Shown here piece by piece: positions 7,931 through 17,097 of a DNA stretch of 47,525 nt; the stretch's first letter is position 1, and each line of letters starts with the position of its first letter. This DNA comes from an uncultured Pseudacidovorax sp. (GTDB taxonomy: Bacteria; Pseudomonadota; Gammaproteobacteria; Burkholderiales; Burkholderiaceae_C). The DNA lies in the NCBI RefSeq assembly GCF_913773995.1, contig NZ_CAJYES010000028.1:1-47525 (forward strand), written 5' to 3'. The notes under the pieces were generated by a model. The model was not told the origin of the DNA, searched no databases, and worked only from the letters and a program-made list of their open reading frames with translations. The position numbers were made by a program, and so were the translations under genes.

Positions 7931-8779
7931 TCAGCGCCGCGGCGGATCAGCGCCCAGCGTGGACAGCGGCAGGCGCGACACCTCGCCCAGCGCCTGCGCG
8001 AGCCCTCTCGCCGCGGCGTCGAGCAGCGCGCGGCCCTGCGCCTCGGTGGCGGCCGCGGCGTTGCCGGCCGCGCCTTCGGGGTGGTAGTCCTGCATGGCCC
8101 AGCCCAGCTTGGCGCTGCGGCCGTTGCCTAGGATGGCGTAGTCCCGTGCCCGCTCGCGCGAGGTGGAGGGAAAGTCCTTCACCGCCTCGCGCCGCACCTG
8201 CTGCGGCGCCAGCGCGAGCATCAGCGCCGTCTCGAACTCGCCCGCATGCACATCGAAGCGGTCCGGCACCAGCGCCTGACCGGTGGCGGCGTCCGTCAAC
8301 GGCAGGTTGAACCAGCTCAGGCTGTAGACGATCAGGTCGTGCGCCTCGCGCAGCTCGCGCGCGACGATGTCCATCGCGCCGGTGTGGCCGCCATGGGCAT
8401 TGAAGAGCACCAGCTTGCGCACGCCGGCGCGGGCGACACCGGCACCGATCTCCTTCCACAGGCGCAGCACCGTCTCCGACGACAGGGTGAGCGTGCCGGC
8501 GAATCGGGCATGTTCGGGGCTCAGGCCCACGGGTAGCGTGGGCAGGAACAGCGCAGGCAGATCGGCCGGCAACAGCGGCAGCGCGGCCTGCACGATGCCG
8601 TCGGCGATGACGGTGTCCACGCCCAGCGGCAGGTGCGGGCCGTGCTGCTCGGTGGCGCCCAGCGGCAGCACCGCGACGGTGGTCGCCGGGTCCAGCGCGG
8701 CGAAGTCGCGGGTGCCGAGTTCGGCCCAGAAGCGGGGGAGCGTCGGTGGCATGGCGGGCTTGGCGGGCTTGGCGGTCAT
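7931..8779 (-). CDS. Creatininase-family metal-dependent amidohydrolase
   Basis: 282 residues. Family motifs with metal ligands are visible: LPLGATEQHGPHLPLGVDT (Glu, His, Asp), FNAHGGHTGAMD (His) and DVHAGEFETALML (His, Glu). This fold includes creatinine amidohydrolase, FAPy deformylase and mycofactocin-type peptidases; all hydrolyse or open amide bonds with a two-metal centre. The exact substrate cannot be chosen from sequence. The ATG overlaps the stop of the LysR gene (ATGA at 8776-8779), so the two are translationally coupled and this enzyme is likely linked to the same signal. It ends 80 bases from the convergent YbhB-like gene. Confidence 0.9.
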   Translation of the reverse strand: MTAKPAKPAMPPTLPRFWAELGTRDFAALDPATTVAVLPLGATEQHGPHLPLGVDTVIADGIVQAALPLLPADLPALFLPTLPVGLSPEHARFAGTLTLSSETVLRLWKEIGAGVARAGVRKLVLFNAHGGHTGAMDIVARELREAHDLIVYSLSWFNLPLTDAATGQALVPDRFDVHAGEFETALMLALAPQQVRREAVKDFPSTSRERARDYAILGNGRSAKLGWAMQDYHPEGAAGNAAAATEAQGRALLDAAARGLAQALGEVSRLPLSTLGADPPRR

Positions 8780-9762
8780 GCGGCGATGTTAGGCCGGCCT
8801 GCCGCCCTGCCGGCCCCTGCATCCGCGCCGCCCCCGGCGGTGGCGATGCCGGCGGGATCGTCGGCCAGCCACTGCGCCAGCCAACCGGCCAGAAAGTCCA
8901 CCAGCGTCCGCACCCGCGCGGGCACGAAACGGTTGCTGGGCAGCAGGGCATGCAGCGGATAGGCCTCCGTGTCCCATTCGGGCAGCAGGCGCACCAGGGC
9001 GCCGCTGTCCAGGTCGGCTCGCACGTCCAGGTAGGACTTGAAGGTGATGCCCACGCCGGCGACCGCCCATTCGCGCGCCAGCGAGGCGTCGTCGGCATGG
9101 CGGTCGCCATCGATGCGCACCGCCACCCACTGGCCGGCCTGGCCGAAGCGCCACTCGCGCTGGCGTCGGCCACCGCGGTGGAAGCTCAGGCAGTTGTGTT
9201 GCACCAGGTCCTGCGGCAGGCGCGGTGTGCCGCGCCGCTGCAGGTAGGCGGGCGCGGCGCAGAGCACGGGCCGGGTCTGCGCCAGCGGGCGCGCCACCAG
9301 CCGCGAATCGGCCAGCGGACCGTAGCGCAGGGCCAGGTCCACCTCGTCGCGCATCACGTCCAGCGGCCGGTCGCCCACCGACAGCGCCAGTTGCACGCCG
9401 GGATGCCGCGTCAGGAATTCGTCGAAGGCGGGCAGCAGCACGCGGCGCGTGAGGTCCGAGGGCGCCGCCACCCGCAGCGTGCCCACCAGCTCGCCGCGGC
9501 CTGCGGCCACCTGCGCCTCGGCCTCGGCCAGCAGCTCGAAGGCACGGCCGGCGTAGTCCAGCAGCGTCTGGCCCTCGGCGGTGAGCCGCAGGGCCCGCGT
9601 CGAGCGCTCGAAGAGCCGCGCACCCAGCAGCGACTCGACCCGTTTGAGTGCCGCGCTGGCCGCCGCCGGCGTCAGACCCAGCGTGCGGCCGGCGGCACTC
9701 AGCGAGCCGCTGCGTGCCGCTTCCTGCACCAACCGCAGGTCGGCGAGATTTTCAATTCCCAT
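8776..9762 (-). CDS. LysR-family transcriptional regulator
   Basis: 328 residues. The N-terminal winged HTH is clear: LADLRLVQEAARSGSLSAAG, LGLTPAAASAALKRVESLLG and ARLFERSTRALRLTAEG. The remainder is the periplasmic-binding-like effector domain (for example GTLRVAAPSDLTRRVLLPAF). It belongs to the large group that usually controls a divergent oxidoreductase gene, and here it is divergent from an MDR oxidoreductase with a 92-base gap. Its 3' end overlaps the start of the creatininase-family gene, an unusual partner. The effector is unknown. Its C-terminus is rich in Gly and Ala. Confidence 0.93.
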   Translation of the reverse strand: MGIENLADLRLVQEAARSGSLSAAGRTLGLTPAAASAALKRVESLLGARLFERSTRALRLTAEGQTLLDYAGRAFELLAEAEAQVAAGRGELVGTLRVAAPSDLTRRVLLPAFDEFLTRHPGVQLALSVGDRPLDVMRDEVDLALRYGPLADSRLVARPLAQTRPVLCAAPAYLQRRGTPRLPQDLVQHNCLSFHRGGRRQREWRFGQAGQWVAVRIDGDRHADDASLAREWAVAGVGITFKSYLDVRADLDSGALVRLLPEWDTEAYPLHALLPSNRFVPARVRTLVDFLAGWLAQWLADDPAGIATAGGGADAGAGRAAGRPNIAA

Positions 9763-9789
9763 TTGAAGATGATGCCACTGGAAGGCGGC

Positions 9790-9817
9790 TTATCAATGCC
9801 GGACGCAGAACCTAGAG
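9790..9817 (+). promoter_or_regulatory. Putative promoter of the MDR oxidoreductase in the LysR-divergent gap
   Basis: TTATCA (9790-9795) and CTAGAG (9812-9817) are spaced by 16 bases and lie 38 bases before the ATG at 9855. The gap 9763-9854 is also where the LysR regulator would bind; no convincing T-N11-A palindrome could be pinned down. Confidence 0.3.
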
Positions 9818-9854
9818 TCACGCCATCGCAACGTCCCTTCTTCGGAGAACGCCC

Positions 9855-10865
9855 ATGAAAGCCATCGGCTACCGCCAGAACCTGCCCATCGAACAACCGG
9901 AATCGCTGATCGACCTCGATCTCCCCGAACCGCAGCCCGGCCCGCGCGACCTGCGCGTGCGGGTGGCGGCGATCTCGGTGAATCCGGTGGACACCAAGGT
10001 GCGCCGCAACGCCGCGCCCGAGACCGGCCAGGCCCGCGTGCTCGGCTGGGACGCCGTGGGCACGGTCGATGCCGTCGGCAGCGACGTCACCGGCTTCGCG
10101 CCCGGTGACCGGGTGTATTACGCCGGCTCCATCGTGCGGCCGGGCGCCAACAGCGAACTGCACTTGGTGGACGAGCGCATCGCCGCCCGCGCGCCCGCCA
10201 CGCTCGGCGACGCCGAGGCCGCGGCCCTGCCACTCACGGCCATCACGGCCTGGGAGCTGCTGTTCGACCGCCTCCAGGTGCCACGCGGCGGCGGCACCGG
10301 CCAGACGCTGCTCATCACCGGCGGGGCCGGCGGCGTGGGCTCGATCCTGATCCAGCTGGCGCGCCAACTGACGCAGTTGCGCGTGGTGGCCACCGCCTCG
10401 CGGCCCGAGACCCGCCAGTGGTGCCTGGACCTGGGTGCCCATGCGGTGGTCGATCACAGCCGCCCGCTCGCCGCCGAACTGAAGGCCAACGGCATCGAGG
10501 CGGTGGACCTGGTCGCCAGCCTCACGCAGACCGCCCAGCATTACGCGCAGCTGATCGAGGCACTCAAGCCCCAGGGCCGGCTGGGCCTGATCGACGACAT
10601 GCCGCAGCTCGACGCCATGCCGCTCAAGGGCAAGGCCATCTCGCTGCACTGGGAGATGATGTTCACCCGCTCGCGCTTCGGGACGCCCGACATGGCCGAG
10701 CAGGGCGCATTGCTGGCCGAGGTGGCGCAGCTGGTCGATACAGGCCGCCTGCGCACCACCCTGGGCGAGCACTACGGCCGCATCGATGCGGCCAACCTGC
10801 GCCGCGCACATGCCTTCGTCGAGAGCGGCCAGGCGCGGGGCAAGGTGGTGCTGGAAGGCTTCTGA
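9855..10865 (+). CDS. Zinc-type alcohol dehydrogenase-like (MDR/quinone) oxidoreductase
   Basis: 336 residues. The GroES-like N-terminal domain carries AAISVNPVDTKVRRNA and AGSIVRPGANSELHLVDE. The Rossmann domain has LITGGAGGVGSILIQLARQL for NADPH. There are no catalytic-zinc Cys/His ligands, so it matches the zinc-independent quinone-oxidoreductase-like branch often named zinc-binding alcohol dehydrogenase family. Expected activity is NADPH-dependent reduction of quinones, enones or related electrophiles in the cytosol. It is divergent from a LysR gene, the usual arrangement for this group, so LysR control is likely. TTCGGAGAA at about 9841-9849 gives a Shine-Dalgarno core before the ATG. 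Confidence 0.92.
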   Translation: MKAIGYRQNLPIEQPESLIDLDLPEPQPGPRDLRVRVAAISVNPVDTKVRRNAAPETGQARVLGWDAVGTVDAVGSDVTGFAPGDRVYYAGSIVRPGANSELHLVDERIAARAPATLGDAEAAALPLTAITAWELLFDRLQVPRGGGTGQTLLITGGAGGVGSILIQLARQLTQLRVVATASRPETRQWCLDLGAHAVVDHSRPLAAELKANGIEAVDLVASLTQTAQHYAQLIEALKPQGRLGLIDDMPQLDAMPLKGKAISLHWEMMFTRSRFGTPDMAEQGALLAEVAQLVDTGRLRTTLGEHYGRIDAANLRRAHAFVESGQARGKVVLEGF

Positions 10866-10922
10866 GCTGCTGGCCCGTGGGCGGCGGCATGCGCGCCACG
10901 CCGGCCGGGCGCGGTGCGCGGC

Positions 10923-11798
10923 TCAGTCCTGCTGCTCGTAGTGCGCCTGCCGCGCCTCCATCGCTTCCCAGCCGATCACGCGCTTGAACTCGGCCATGGG
11001 CACCTGGCCGGCCGGCAGGCCGTCCACCTCGCCGCTGCGGCGCGCGGCCAGCGTGACCAGGTTGGCCTGCAGCGCATGCACCGTGCTCATCAGCGTGACG
11101 ATCGGATAGGTGGCGAAGGCCGCTACCGACTCCACCTGCTCGCGCGAGAGCTTTTCCATCCACAGGCCCTGCATCAGCTGCAGCGACAGGCGTCGGCCCG
11201 ACACCTCGCGCAGCTTCACCAGGTCCTCGTAGCTCTTGAAGGTGCGCGAGATCGGCTGGATGAGGTCGGCGCCCGCCTCGGCATAGCGCGCGGCGCGGTC
11301 CATGGCCTCGGCCGGGTCGAGCACATCGGTGCGCGCCACGATCAGGAAGTCCGGATCCTGCCGCGCGTCGACCGCGGCGCGGATACGCGCGACGGCGTCC
11401 TTGACCGGCACCACCGGCATCACCGAGGCGGCGGCGGGGCAACGTTTGGGGCTGATCTGGTCCTCGATGGAGATGGCCGCCACGCCCGCCTTCTCGAACT
11501 CGCGCACGGTGCGGGCCACGTTGATCACGTTGCCGTAGCCGGTGTCGGCGTCCGCGAAGATGGGTTTCTTCACGACATTGGCGATGCGGTTGACCACCGC
11601 CACGTTCTCGGTGAGGGTGTAGACCTCCATGTCCGGCTGGCCCAGCAGCGAGGCCGAGATGCCGAAGCCGGTGGTGAAGATGCCGTCGAAGTCCGACTGG
11701 TCCACGAGCAGGGCCGACAGGGCGTCCTGCACGCCGGCCATCCAGAAGGTGGGGCCGTCGGTGATGCGTTGGCGAAGGGTCTGGCGCAGAGTGGGCAT
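10923..11798 (-). CDS. Isocitrate lyase/PEP mutase superfamily lyase (operon 1)
   Basis: 291 residues, TIM-barrel PEPM/ICL superfamily. Visible features are DSDFDGIFTTGFGISASLLG, the metal site FADADTGYGN, SIEDQISPKRCP and VARTDVLD. Isocitrate and methylisocitrate lyases have KxCGH around the catalytic Cys; here the Cys is kept but Gly-His is replaced (KRCPAA), so the substrate probably differs. Members split 2-substituted malates or isocitrates into an oxo-acid and an acid, or decarboxylate oxaloacetate. As last gene of the operon that starts with an aconitase-type hydratase, it likely acts on the hydratase product. GAGGAA lies 7 bases before the ATG. Confidence 0.88.
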   Translation of the reverse strand: MPTLRQTLRQRITDGPTFWMAGVQDALSALLVDQSDFDGIFTTGFGISASLLGQPDMEVYTLTENVAVVNRIANVVKKPIFADADTGYGNVINVARTVREFEKAGVAAISIEDQISPKRCPAAASVMPVVPVKDAVARIRAAVDARQDPDFLIVARTDVLDPAEAMDRAARYAEAGADLIQPISRTFKSYEDLVKLREVSGRRLSLQLMQGLWMEKLSREQVESVAAFATYPIVTLMSTVHALQANLVTLAARRSGEVDGLPAGQVPMAEFKRVIGWEAMEARQAHYEQQD

Positions 11799-11819
11799 GG
11801 TTGTTCCTCGTGCTGACGG

Positions 11820-13028
11820 TCAGCGCTTGACCGGGTCGATATAGCCGCCCAAGGGGGCGAACTTGTCGCCTTTGAGCTCCATCAGCGCCACGCCGGTCTG
11901 GCCGCGGCGCGAATAGGGGCCGGCGTTGAGCGGCTGGAAGGTGATCTTGGGGCCGATCTTCTGGTCGAAGTCCTTCAGGCCGTCCAGCGCTGCCACGACC
12001 TTGGCGCGCGAGGGCTCGTTGCCGGCGCGTTGCAGCGCCTCCACGGCGACGGCGGCGGCCGAGTAGCCCATCAGCGCGTTCGACGACGGCGCCGACTTGG
12101 GATAGGTCTTGGTGTAGCGCGCGAAGAAGGACTGGATCGCCGGGTTGTCGCCCTCGATGGCGTCGTAGTACGAGGCCACGTAGAGCTTGGACTGCGTCTT
12201 GCCCAGCAGCTCCACGAACTTGGGATCGTTCAGGCCGCCGGCACCGAAGACGGTGGGTTTCCAGCCCAGCTTCTCGGCGCTGCGGAAGAACTGCACCGCC
12301 TCCTGGCCCAGCGCATAGACCACGACCACATCGGGCTCGGCCTGCTTGAGCTTGAAGACCTGCGAGGTGAGGTCGGTCGCGAAGCGCTCGAAGCTCTGCG
12401 CCTCGACCAGCTTCATGCCGTGCTTCTCCAGCTGCTTGACGGCGATGTCGTAGGCCGGCTTTCCCCAGCCGTCGTTCTGGTAGAGCATGGCCACCTTCTT
12501 GGCCTTCAGCGTGCCCACGGCATAGTCGATATACGCGGCCGTCTCGGTGGACTGCGGCGAGGGCAGCACATAGAGCAGCTCGCGCGGCGGCGTGCTGGTC
12601 AGGTCCGAGATGGACAGCGCGCCGATGGTAGGCACCTTCTTGGTCGAGCTGTATTCGTAGGCGCTCACGTTGGTGGCATGGCCGATGTTGCCCACCATGG
12701 CCAGCACGTTGTCGCGCTCGATCAGCAGCTTGGCATTGGCCACCGACTTGGCGGGCTTGAGCTCGTCGTCGTAGGTGATCAGCTTGATCTTGCGGCCATT
12801 CACGCCGCCCTTCTCGTTGACGATGTCGAAGTAGGTGCGCATGCCCTCGTCCACGGCCTTGCCCATGTAGGCCAGCGTGCCGGACAGCGGCTGCGAAGAG
12901 CCGAGCACGATCTCCTTCTCCAGCACGCCTTCGTCCTTGTTCTCGAAGGCGGCGGCCGGCAGCGCAGCGGCGGCCAGGGCGCAGGCGGCCGCGGCGATCA
13001 GGGTGCGGCGGGAATGCAGCGTCATCAT
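11820..13028 (-). CDS. Liv-type ABC transporter substrate-binding protein
   Basis: 402 residues with an N-terminal signal peptide (RRTLIAAAACALAAAALPAAAF; cleavage probably after the last AAA). The mature part is a type I periplasmic-binding protein of the branched-chain amino-acid/amide family: EIVLGSSQPLSGTLAYMG, VNGRKIKLITYDDELKP and AMVGNIGHATNVSAYEYS. It captures the ligand in the periplasm and delivers it to the LivHM-like permease encoded upstream. The family also takes up urea, aromatic acids and dicarboxylates, so leucine is not implied. AAGGAG lies 8 bases before the first of two tandem ATGs, which selects the start at 13028. Genes on both sides run the same way. Confidence 0.92.
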   Translation of the reverse strand: MMTLHSRRTLIAAAACALAAAALPAAAFENKDEGVLEKEIVLGSSQPLSGTLAYMGKAVDEGMRTYFDIVNEKGGVNGRKIKLITYDDELKPAKSVANAKLLIERDNVLAMVGNIGHATNVSAYEYSSTKKVPTIGALSISDLTSTPPRELLYVLPSPQSTETAAYIDYAVGTLKAKKVAMLYQNDGWGKPAYDIAVKQLEKHGMKLVEAQSFERFATDLTSQVFKLKQAEPDVVVVYALGQEAVQFFRSAEKLGWKPTVFGAGGLNDPKFVELLGKTQSKLYVASYYDAIEGDNPAIQSFFARYTKTYPKSAPSSNALMGYSAAAVAVEALQRAGNEPSRAKVVAALDGLKDFDQKIGPKITFQPLNAGPYSRRGQTGVALMELKGDKFAPLGGYIDPVKR

Positions 13029-13086
13029 GGTTGTGTCTCCTTGGGGTGGGTTAGTCGCGGAAGGAAGAAGCGCAAAGGAAGCGGCA

Positions 13087-13813
13087 TCAGCCGCCGAGGT
13101 AGGCGCGCCGGACGTCCTCGTTGCCGGCCAGTTCGGCCGCGCTGGCCTGCATGACCACGCGGCCGGTCTCGATCACATAGCCCTCGTCCGAGATGTCCAG
13201 GGCGATGTCGGCGTCCTGCTCCACCACCAGCAGCGTCAGGCGCTCACGGTCGCGGATGTCACGCAGGGTGGAGAAGATGGCGTCCTTGAGGATGGGGGCC
13301 ACGCCCATCGAGGGCTCGTCCAGCATCAGCAGCCGCGGCCGCGCCAGCAGGCCGCGGGCGATGGCGAGCATCTGCTGCTCGCCGCCCGAGAGGGTGCCGG
13401 CGCGCGAGCCGATGCGCTCCTTGAGCCGCGGAAAGTAGTCCAGCACATGCGTGATGTGGTCGCGCACCTCGCCGGCCGGGCGGGTGTAGCCGCCGAGCAT
13501 CAGGTTCTCGCGCACGCTCAGCTGCGCGAACACCATGCGGCCCTGCGGCACATGCACGATGCCGCGGCGCACCAGCGTCTCGGCCGGCACGTTGGCGATG
13601 GACTGGCCGTCGAACTGCACTGTGCCGTCCATGACCGGTAGCAGGCCCGACAGCACCCGCATCAGCGTCGTCTTGCCGGCGCCGTTGGCGCCCAGCACGC
13701 AGACGATGCGGGCCTCGTGCACCGTGAGGCCGATGCCGTGCAGCGCGCGGATCTTGCCGTAGCCGGCCGCGAGCCGCTCCACCTGCAGCAGCGGGCGCGC
13801 GGCGCCCGTGGGT

Positions 13814-13830
<17 letters not shown>
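13087..13830 (-). CDS. Liv-type ABC transporter ATP-binding protein (LivF-like)
   Basis: 247 residues. Walker A GANGAGKTTLM near residue 50, ABC signature LSGGEQQMLAIARGLLARP, Walker B RLLMLDEPSMG and the H-loop region are in order. The short C-terminus and the sequence VPQGRMVFAQLSVRENLMLGG are typical of LivF rather than LivG. It powers the importer together with the LivG-like protein on the cytoplasmic face. Its start overlaps the end of the livG-like gene by 17 bases. Confidence 0.95.
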
Positions 13831-14667
<837 letters not shown>

Positions 14668-14671
<4 letters not shown>

Positions 14672-15636
14672 GTGCCCTCCTTGCCGGGCGCGTCGGCGCC
14701 GGGCAGGCGGCGCGTCTTGAACAGGCTGGCCAGCCCGTCGGGCAGGAACATCAGCGCCAGGATCATGGCCACGCCATACAGCGCGCGCTGGAACTGGTCG
14801 AAGCCGAAGTAGGTGAGCAGCTGCGGTGCGCCGATGACGAAGATCGCCCCCAGCACCGAGCCCAGGATGGAGCCGAGGCCGCCGACGATCACCATCGACA
14901 CGAAGCTGATCGACACCATGATGTTGAACAGCGAGGGATCGATGAAGCGCACCAGCGGCGCATAGAGCGCGCCGGACAGGCCCGTGTAGAAGGCGCAGAC
15001 GCCGAAGGCCACCAGCTTGAGGCCCGTGGTGTTGAGCCCCAGCGCGCGGGCCGCCGTCTCGCTGCCCTTGATGGCCAGGAAGCCGCGGCCGAAGCGGCTG
15101 CGCGCCAGGTTGCGCGCCAGCCAGAGCGCGGCGCCCAGCACGCAGGCGGCCAGCAGGTGGTAGGCGCGCTCGTCCAGGGCCAGGCCGAAGAGCGTGGGGC
15201 CGGGCGCGCCCATGCCGTTCTCGCCGCCGGTCAGGTCGCCGCCGGACTTGGCGATCTCCACCGAGATCATCACGAAGCCCAGCGTGGCGATGGCGAGGAA
15301 CACCTCCTCCAGCCGCAGCACCGGCAACGCCAGCACCAGGCCGAACACCGTGGCGACGGCTGCGGCAATGAGCATGGCCAGCAGCATCGGCACGCCGAAC
15401 TGCTGCGTCAGGATGGCGGTGCCATAGGCGCCGATGCCGAAGAACACCGCCCCCGCCATCGAAATGAGGTTGGTGTAGCCGGTGAGGATGTTGGTGCCGA
15501 AGGAAGCCAGCGTGTAGATCAGCACCAGCGTGGCGATGTAGAGCACATAGCCGCCCGGCACCAGCGGCGCCAGCACCAGCAGGGCCACGAACAGGGCGGG
15601 GGCCAGCCAGGGGCGGCCGTCGAGCAGATGGGTCAT
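14668..15636 (-). CDS. Liv-type ABC transporter permease (LivM-like)
   Basis: 322 residues and mostly hydrophobic, with about ten membrane segments. LivM signatures are AGAVFFGIGAYGTAIL, LAIATLGFVMISVEI and RFGRGFLAIKGSETAARALG, the last being the cytoplasmic coupling loop. GGLGSILGSVLGAIFV is another family signature. It forms the channel with the LivH-like protein. It starts 13 bases after the livH-like stop, and its stop overlaps the livG-like start. Confidence 0.95.
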
Positions 15637-15649
15637 GCGTGTCGCCCTC

Positions 15650-16513
15650 TCAAACCTTCTTGACCTGCCGGCGCGCGAGCAGCCCGTGCGGGCGCAGCAC
15701 CAGGATGGCCAGCATCACGATGAAGGGCACGGCGTCCTTCCAGGCCGAGGACACATAGGCGCCGGTGAGGTTGCTGCTCACGCCGATGATCACGCCGCCC
15801 AGCAGCGCGCCCGGCATGCTGCCGATGCCGCCCAGCACCGCCGCCGCGAAGGCGAAGTGCAGCGCGTGCTGCATCATCGAGAAGTGCACGAAGGTCAGCG
15901 GCGCGATCAGCAGCCCCGCCGCCGCCGCGATGACGTGCGACAGCGCCCAGGCCAGCGCATAGATGCGCTTGATGGGAATGCCCATCAGCCGGGCCGCCAC
16001 CGGGTTCTCCATGGTGGCCTGCATGGCGATGCCCAGCCGCGTGAAGCGGAAGAAGGCGAACAGCGCCGCGGCCAGCGTGGCGCACACCGCCACGATGCCC
16101 AGGTCGATGCCCGACACCACGGCATCGCCCACCTGCAGCGGCGTGCTCGGGAAGATGCTCGGCAGCTCCTGCGTGTCCTTGCCCCAGATCCAGATGGCCA
16201 TGTCGCCGAACAGCAGGAACAGCCCCAGCGTGCAGATGGCCGAAGACAGCAGGGCCTTGCCGATAAAGCGCCGGATGATGAAGCGCTCGATCAGCATGCC
16301 CAACGCCGCGCCGAACAGCAGCGTGAGCGGCACCACCGCCCACATCGGCAGGCCCAGGCGCACCAGCGTGCAGGCGGTGAAGGCCGACAGCATGGCGGCC
16401 TCGCCATGCGCGAAGTTCAGGATGCCCGTGGCCTTGAACACCATCACGATGCCCAGGGCGATGAGCCCGTAGATGGCGCCCAGGGCGACGCCGCTGACGA
16501 TCATCTGCAGCAT
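15650..16513 (-). CDS. Liv-type ABC transporter permease (LivH-like)
   Basis: 287 residues with about eight membrane segments. LivH signatures are GVALGAIYGLIALGIVMVFK, ILNFAHGEAAMLSAF and LGIAMQATMENPVAARLMG, which is the coupling loop; GGIGSMPGALLGGVIIGV lies near the end. The start ATG at 16513 is chosen because the family begins exactly here. The same frame stays open much further upstream, but that part lies over the hydratase small-subunit gene and has no permease character. The gap to the preceding gene is 11 bases. Confidence 0.95.
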   Translation of the reverse strand: MLQMIVSGVALGAIYGLIALGIVMVFKATGILNFAHGEAAMLSAFTACTLVRLGLPMWAVVPLTLLFGAALGMLIERFIIRRFIGKALLSSAICTLGLFLLFGDMAIWIWGKDTQELPSIFPSTPLQVGDAVVSGIDLGIVAVCATLAAALFAFFRFTRLGIAMQATMENPVAARLMGIPIKRIYALAWALSHVIAAAAGLLIAPLTFVHFSMMQHALHFAFAAAVLGGIGSMPGALLGGVIIGVSSNLTGAYVSSAWKDAVPFIVMLAILVLRPHGLLARRQVKKV

Positions 16514-16524
16514 GCGCGGCGCCC

Positions 16525-17097
16525 TCAGCCTGCGGCGGCGCCGGTGGTGGCGGCGTCTGCGGCGGCGGCCTTCTGCGCCGCCTCGCGCGCCAGCCGCGCC
16601 TTCAGGTAGGGGATGAATCCGCCGGCCGCCAGCGTGCCGCGCTCCACCGACGACAACGGCTCGAAGGGCAGTTCGGCACCGGTGTCGAGGTTGATCACGC
16701 GGCCGAGCGCCCAGTCCACGCGCAGCCGCTGCCAGCGCTCGGTGGCGTCGCGGATGCCTGGGCAGGTGACGAGCGGAAAGCCCATGCTGATCTCGCCGCG
16801 GAAGAAGCCGGGCGAGAAGGATTCGGCGATCACGCCCGCCACGCCCAGGTGGCGCATGGCCCGCATGGCCGGATAGTGCGGATGGCCGTAGCCGAAGTTG
16901 TGGCCGCCCACCAGCAGGTCGCCTTTTTGCACGCTGGCGGCGAACTGCGGGTCGTAGCTGGTCATGGTGACCGCGGCCAGCTCGTGGATGTCGGTGATCT
17001 TGATGTTCTTGATGCCGACGATGAGGTCGATGTCGTAGTCGTCCTCGGTGAAGATCCAGGCCGCGCGGCCTTCGAGGTTGGGCAGTTGGGCGCTCAT
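16525..17097 (-). CDS. Aconitase-superfamily hydratase, small (LeuD-like) subunit with altered active-site loop (operon 1)
   Basis: 190 residues, the swivel-domain subunit of a LeuCD/homoaconitase-type dehydratase. DIHELAAVTMTSYDPQF, GDLLVGGHNFGYGHPHYP and GVAGVIAESFSPGFFRGEI follow the LeuD order. In LeuD and aconitase the loop reads G-x-G-S-S-R-E and supplies the catalytic Ser and a substrate-binding Arg; here it reads GYGHPHY, so both are gone. The C-terminal 20 residues are Ala/Lys rich. Together with the large subunit it should hydrate or dehydrate an unsaturated di- or tricarboxylate, unless the loop change alters chemistry. The ATG overlaps the large-subunit stop by 4 bases. Confidence 0.85.
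   Translation of the reverse strand: MSAQLPNLEGRAAWIFTEDDYDIDLIVGIKNIKITDIHELAAVTMTSYDPQFAASVQKGDLLVGGHNFGYGHPHYPAMRAMRHLGVAGVIAESFSPGFFRGEISMGFPLVTCPGIRDATERWQRLRVDWALGRVINLDTGAELPFEPLSSVERGTLAAGGFIPYLKARLAREAAQKAAAADAATTGAAAG

Noticed and set aside
5147-8131. A 994-codon open frame on the plus strand across the kinase gene
   Set aside because: It is antisense to the hybrid kinase, has no recognisable domain and is rich in His, Gln, Arg and Gly as expected from the complement of GC-rich codons.
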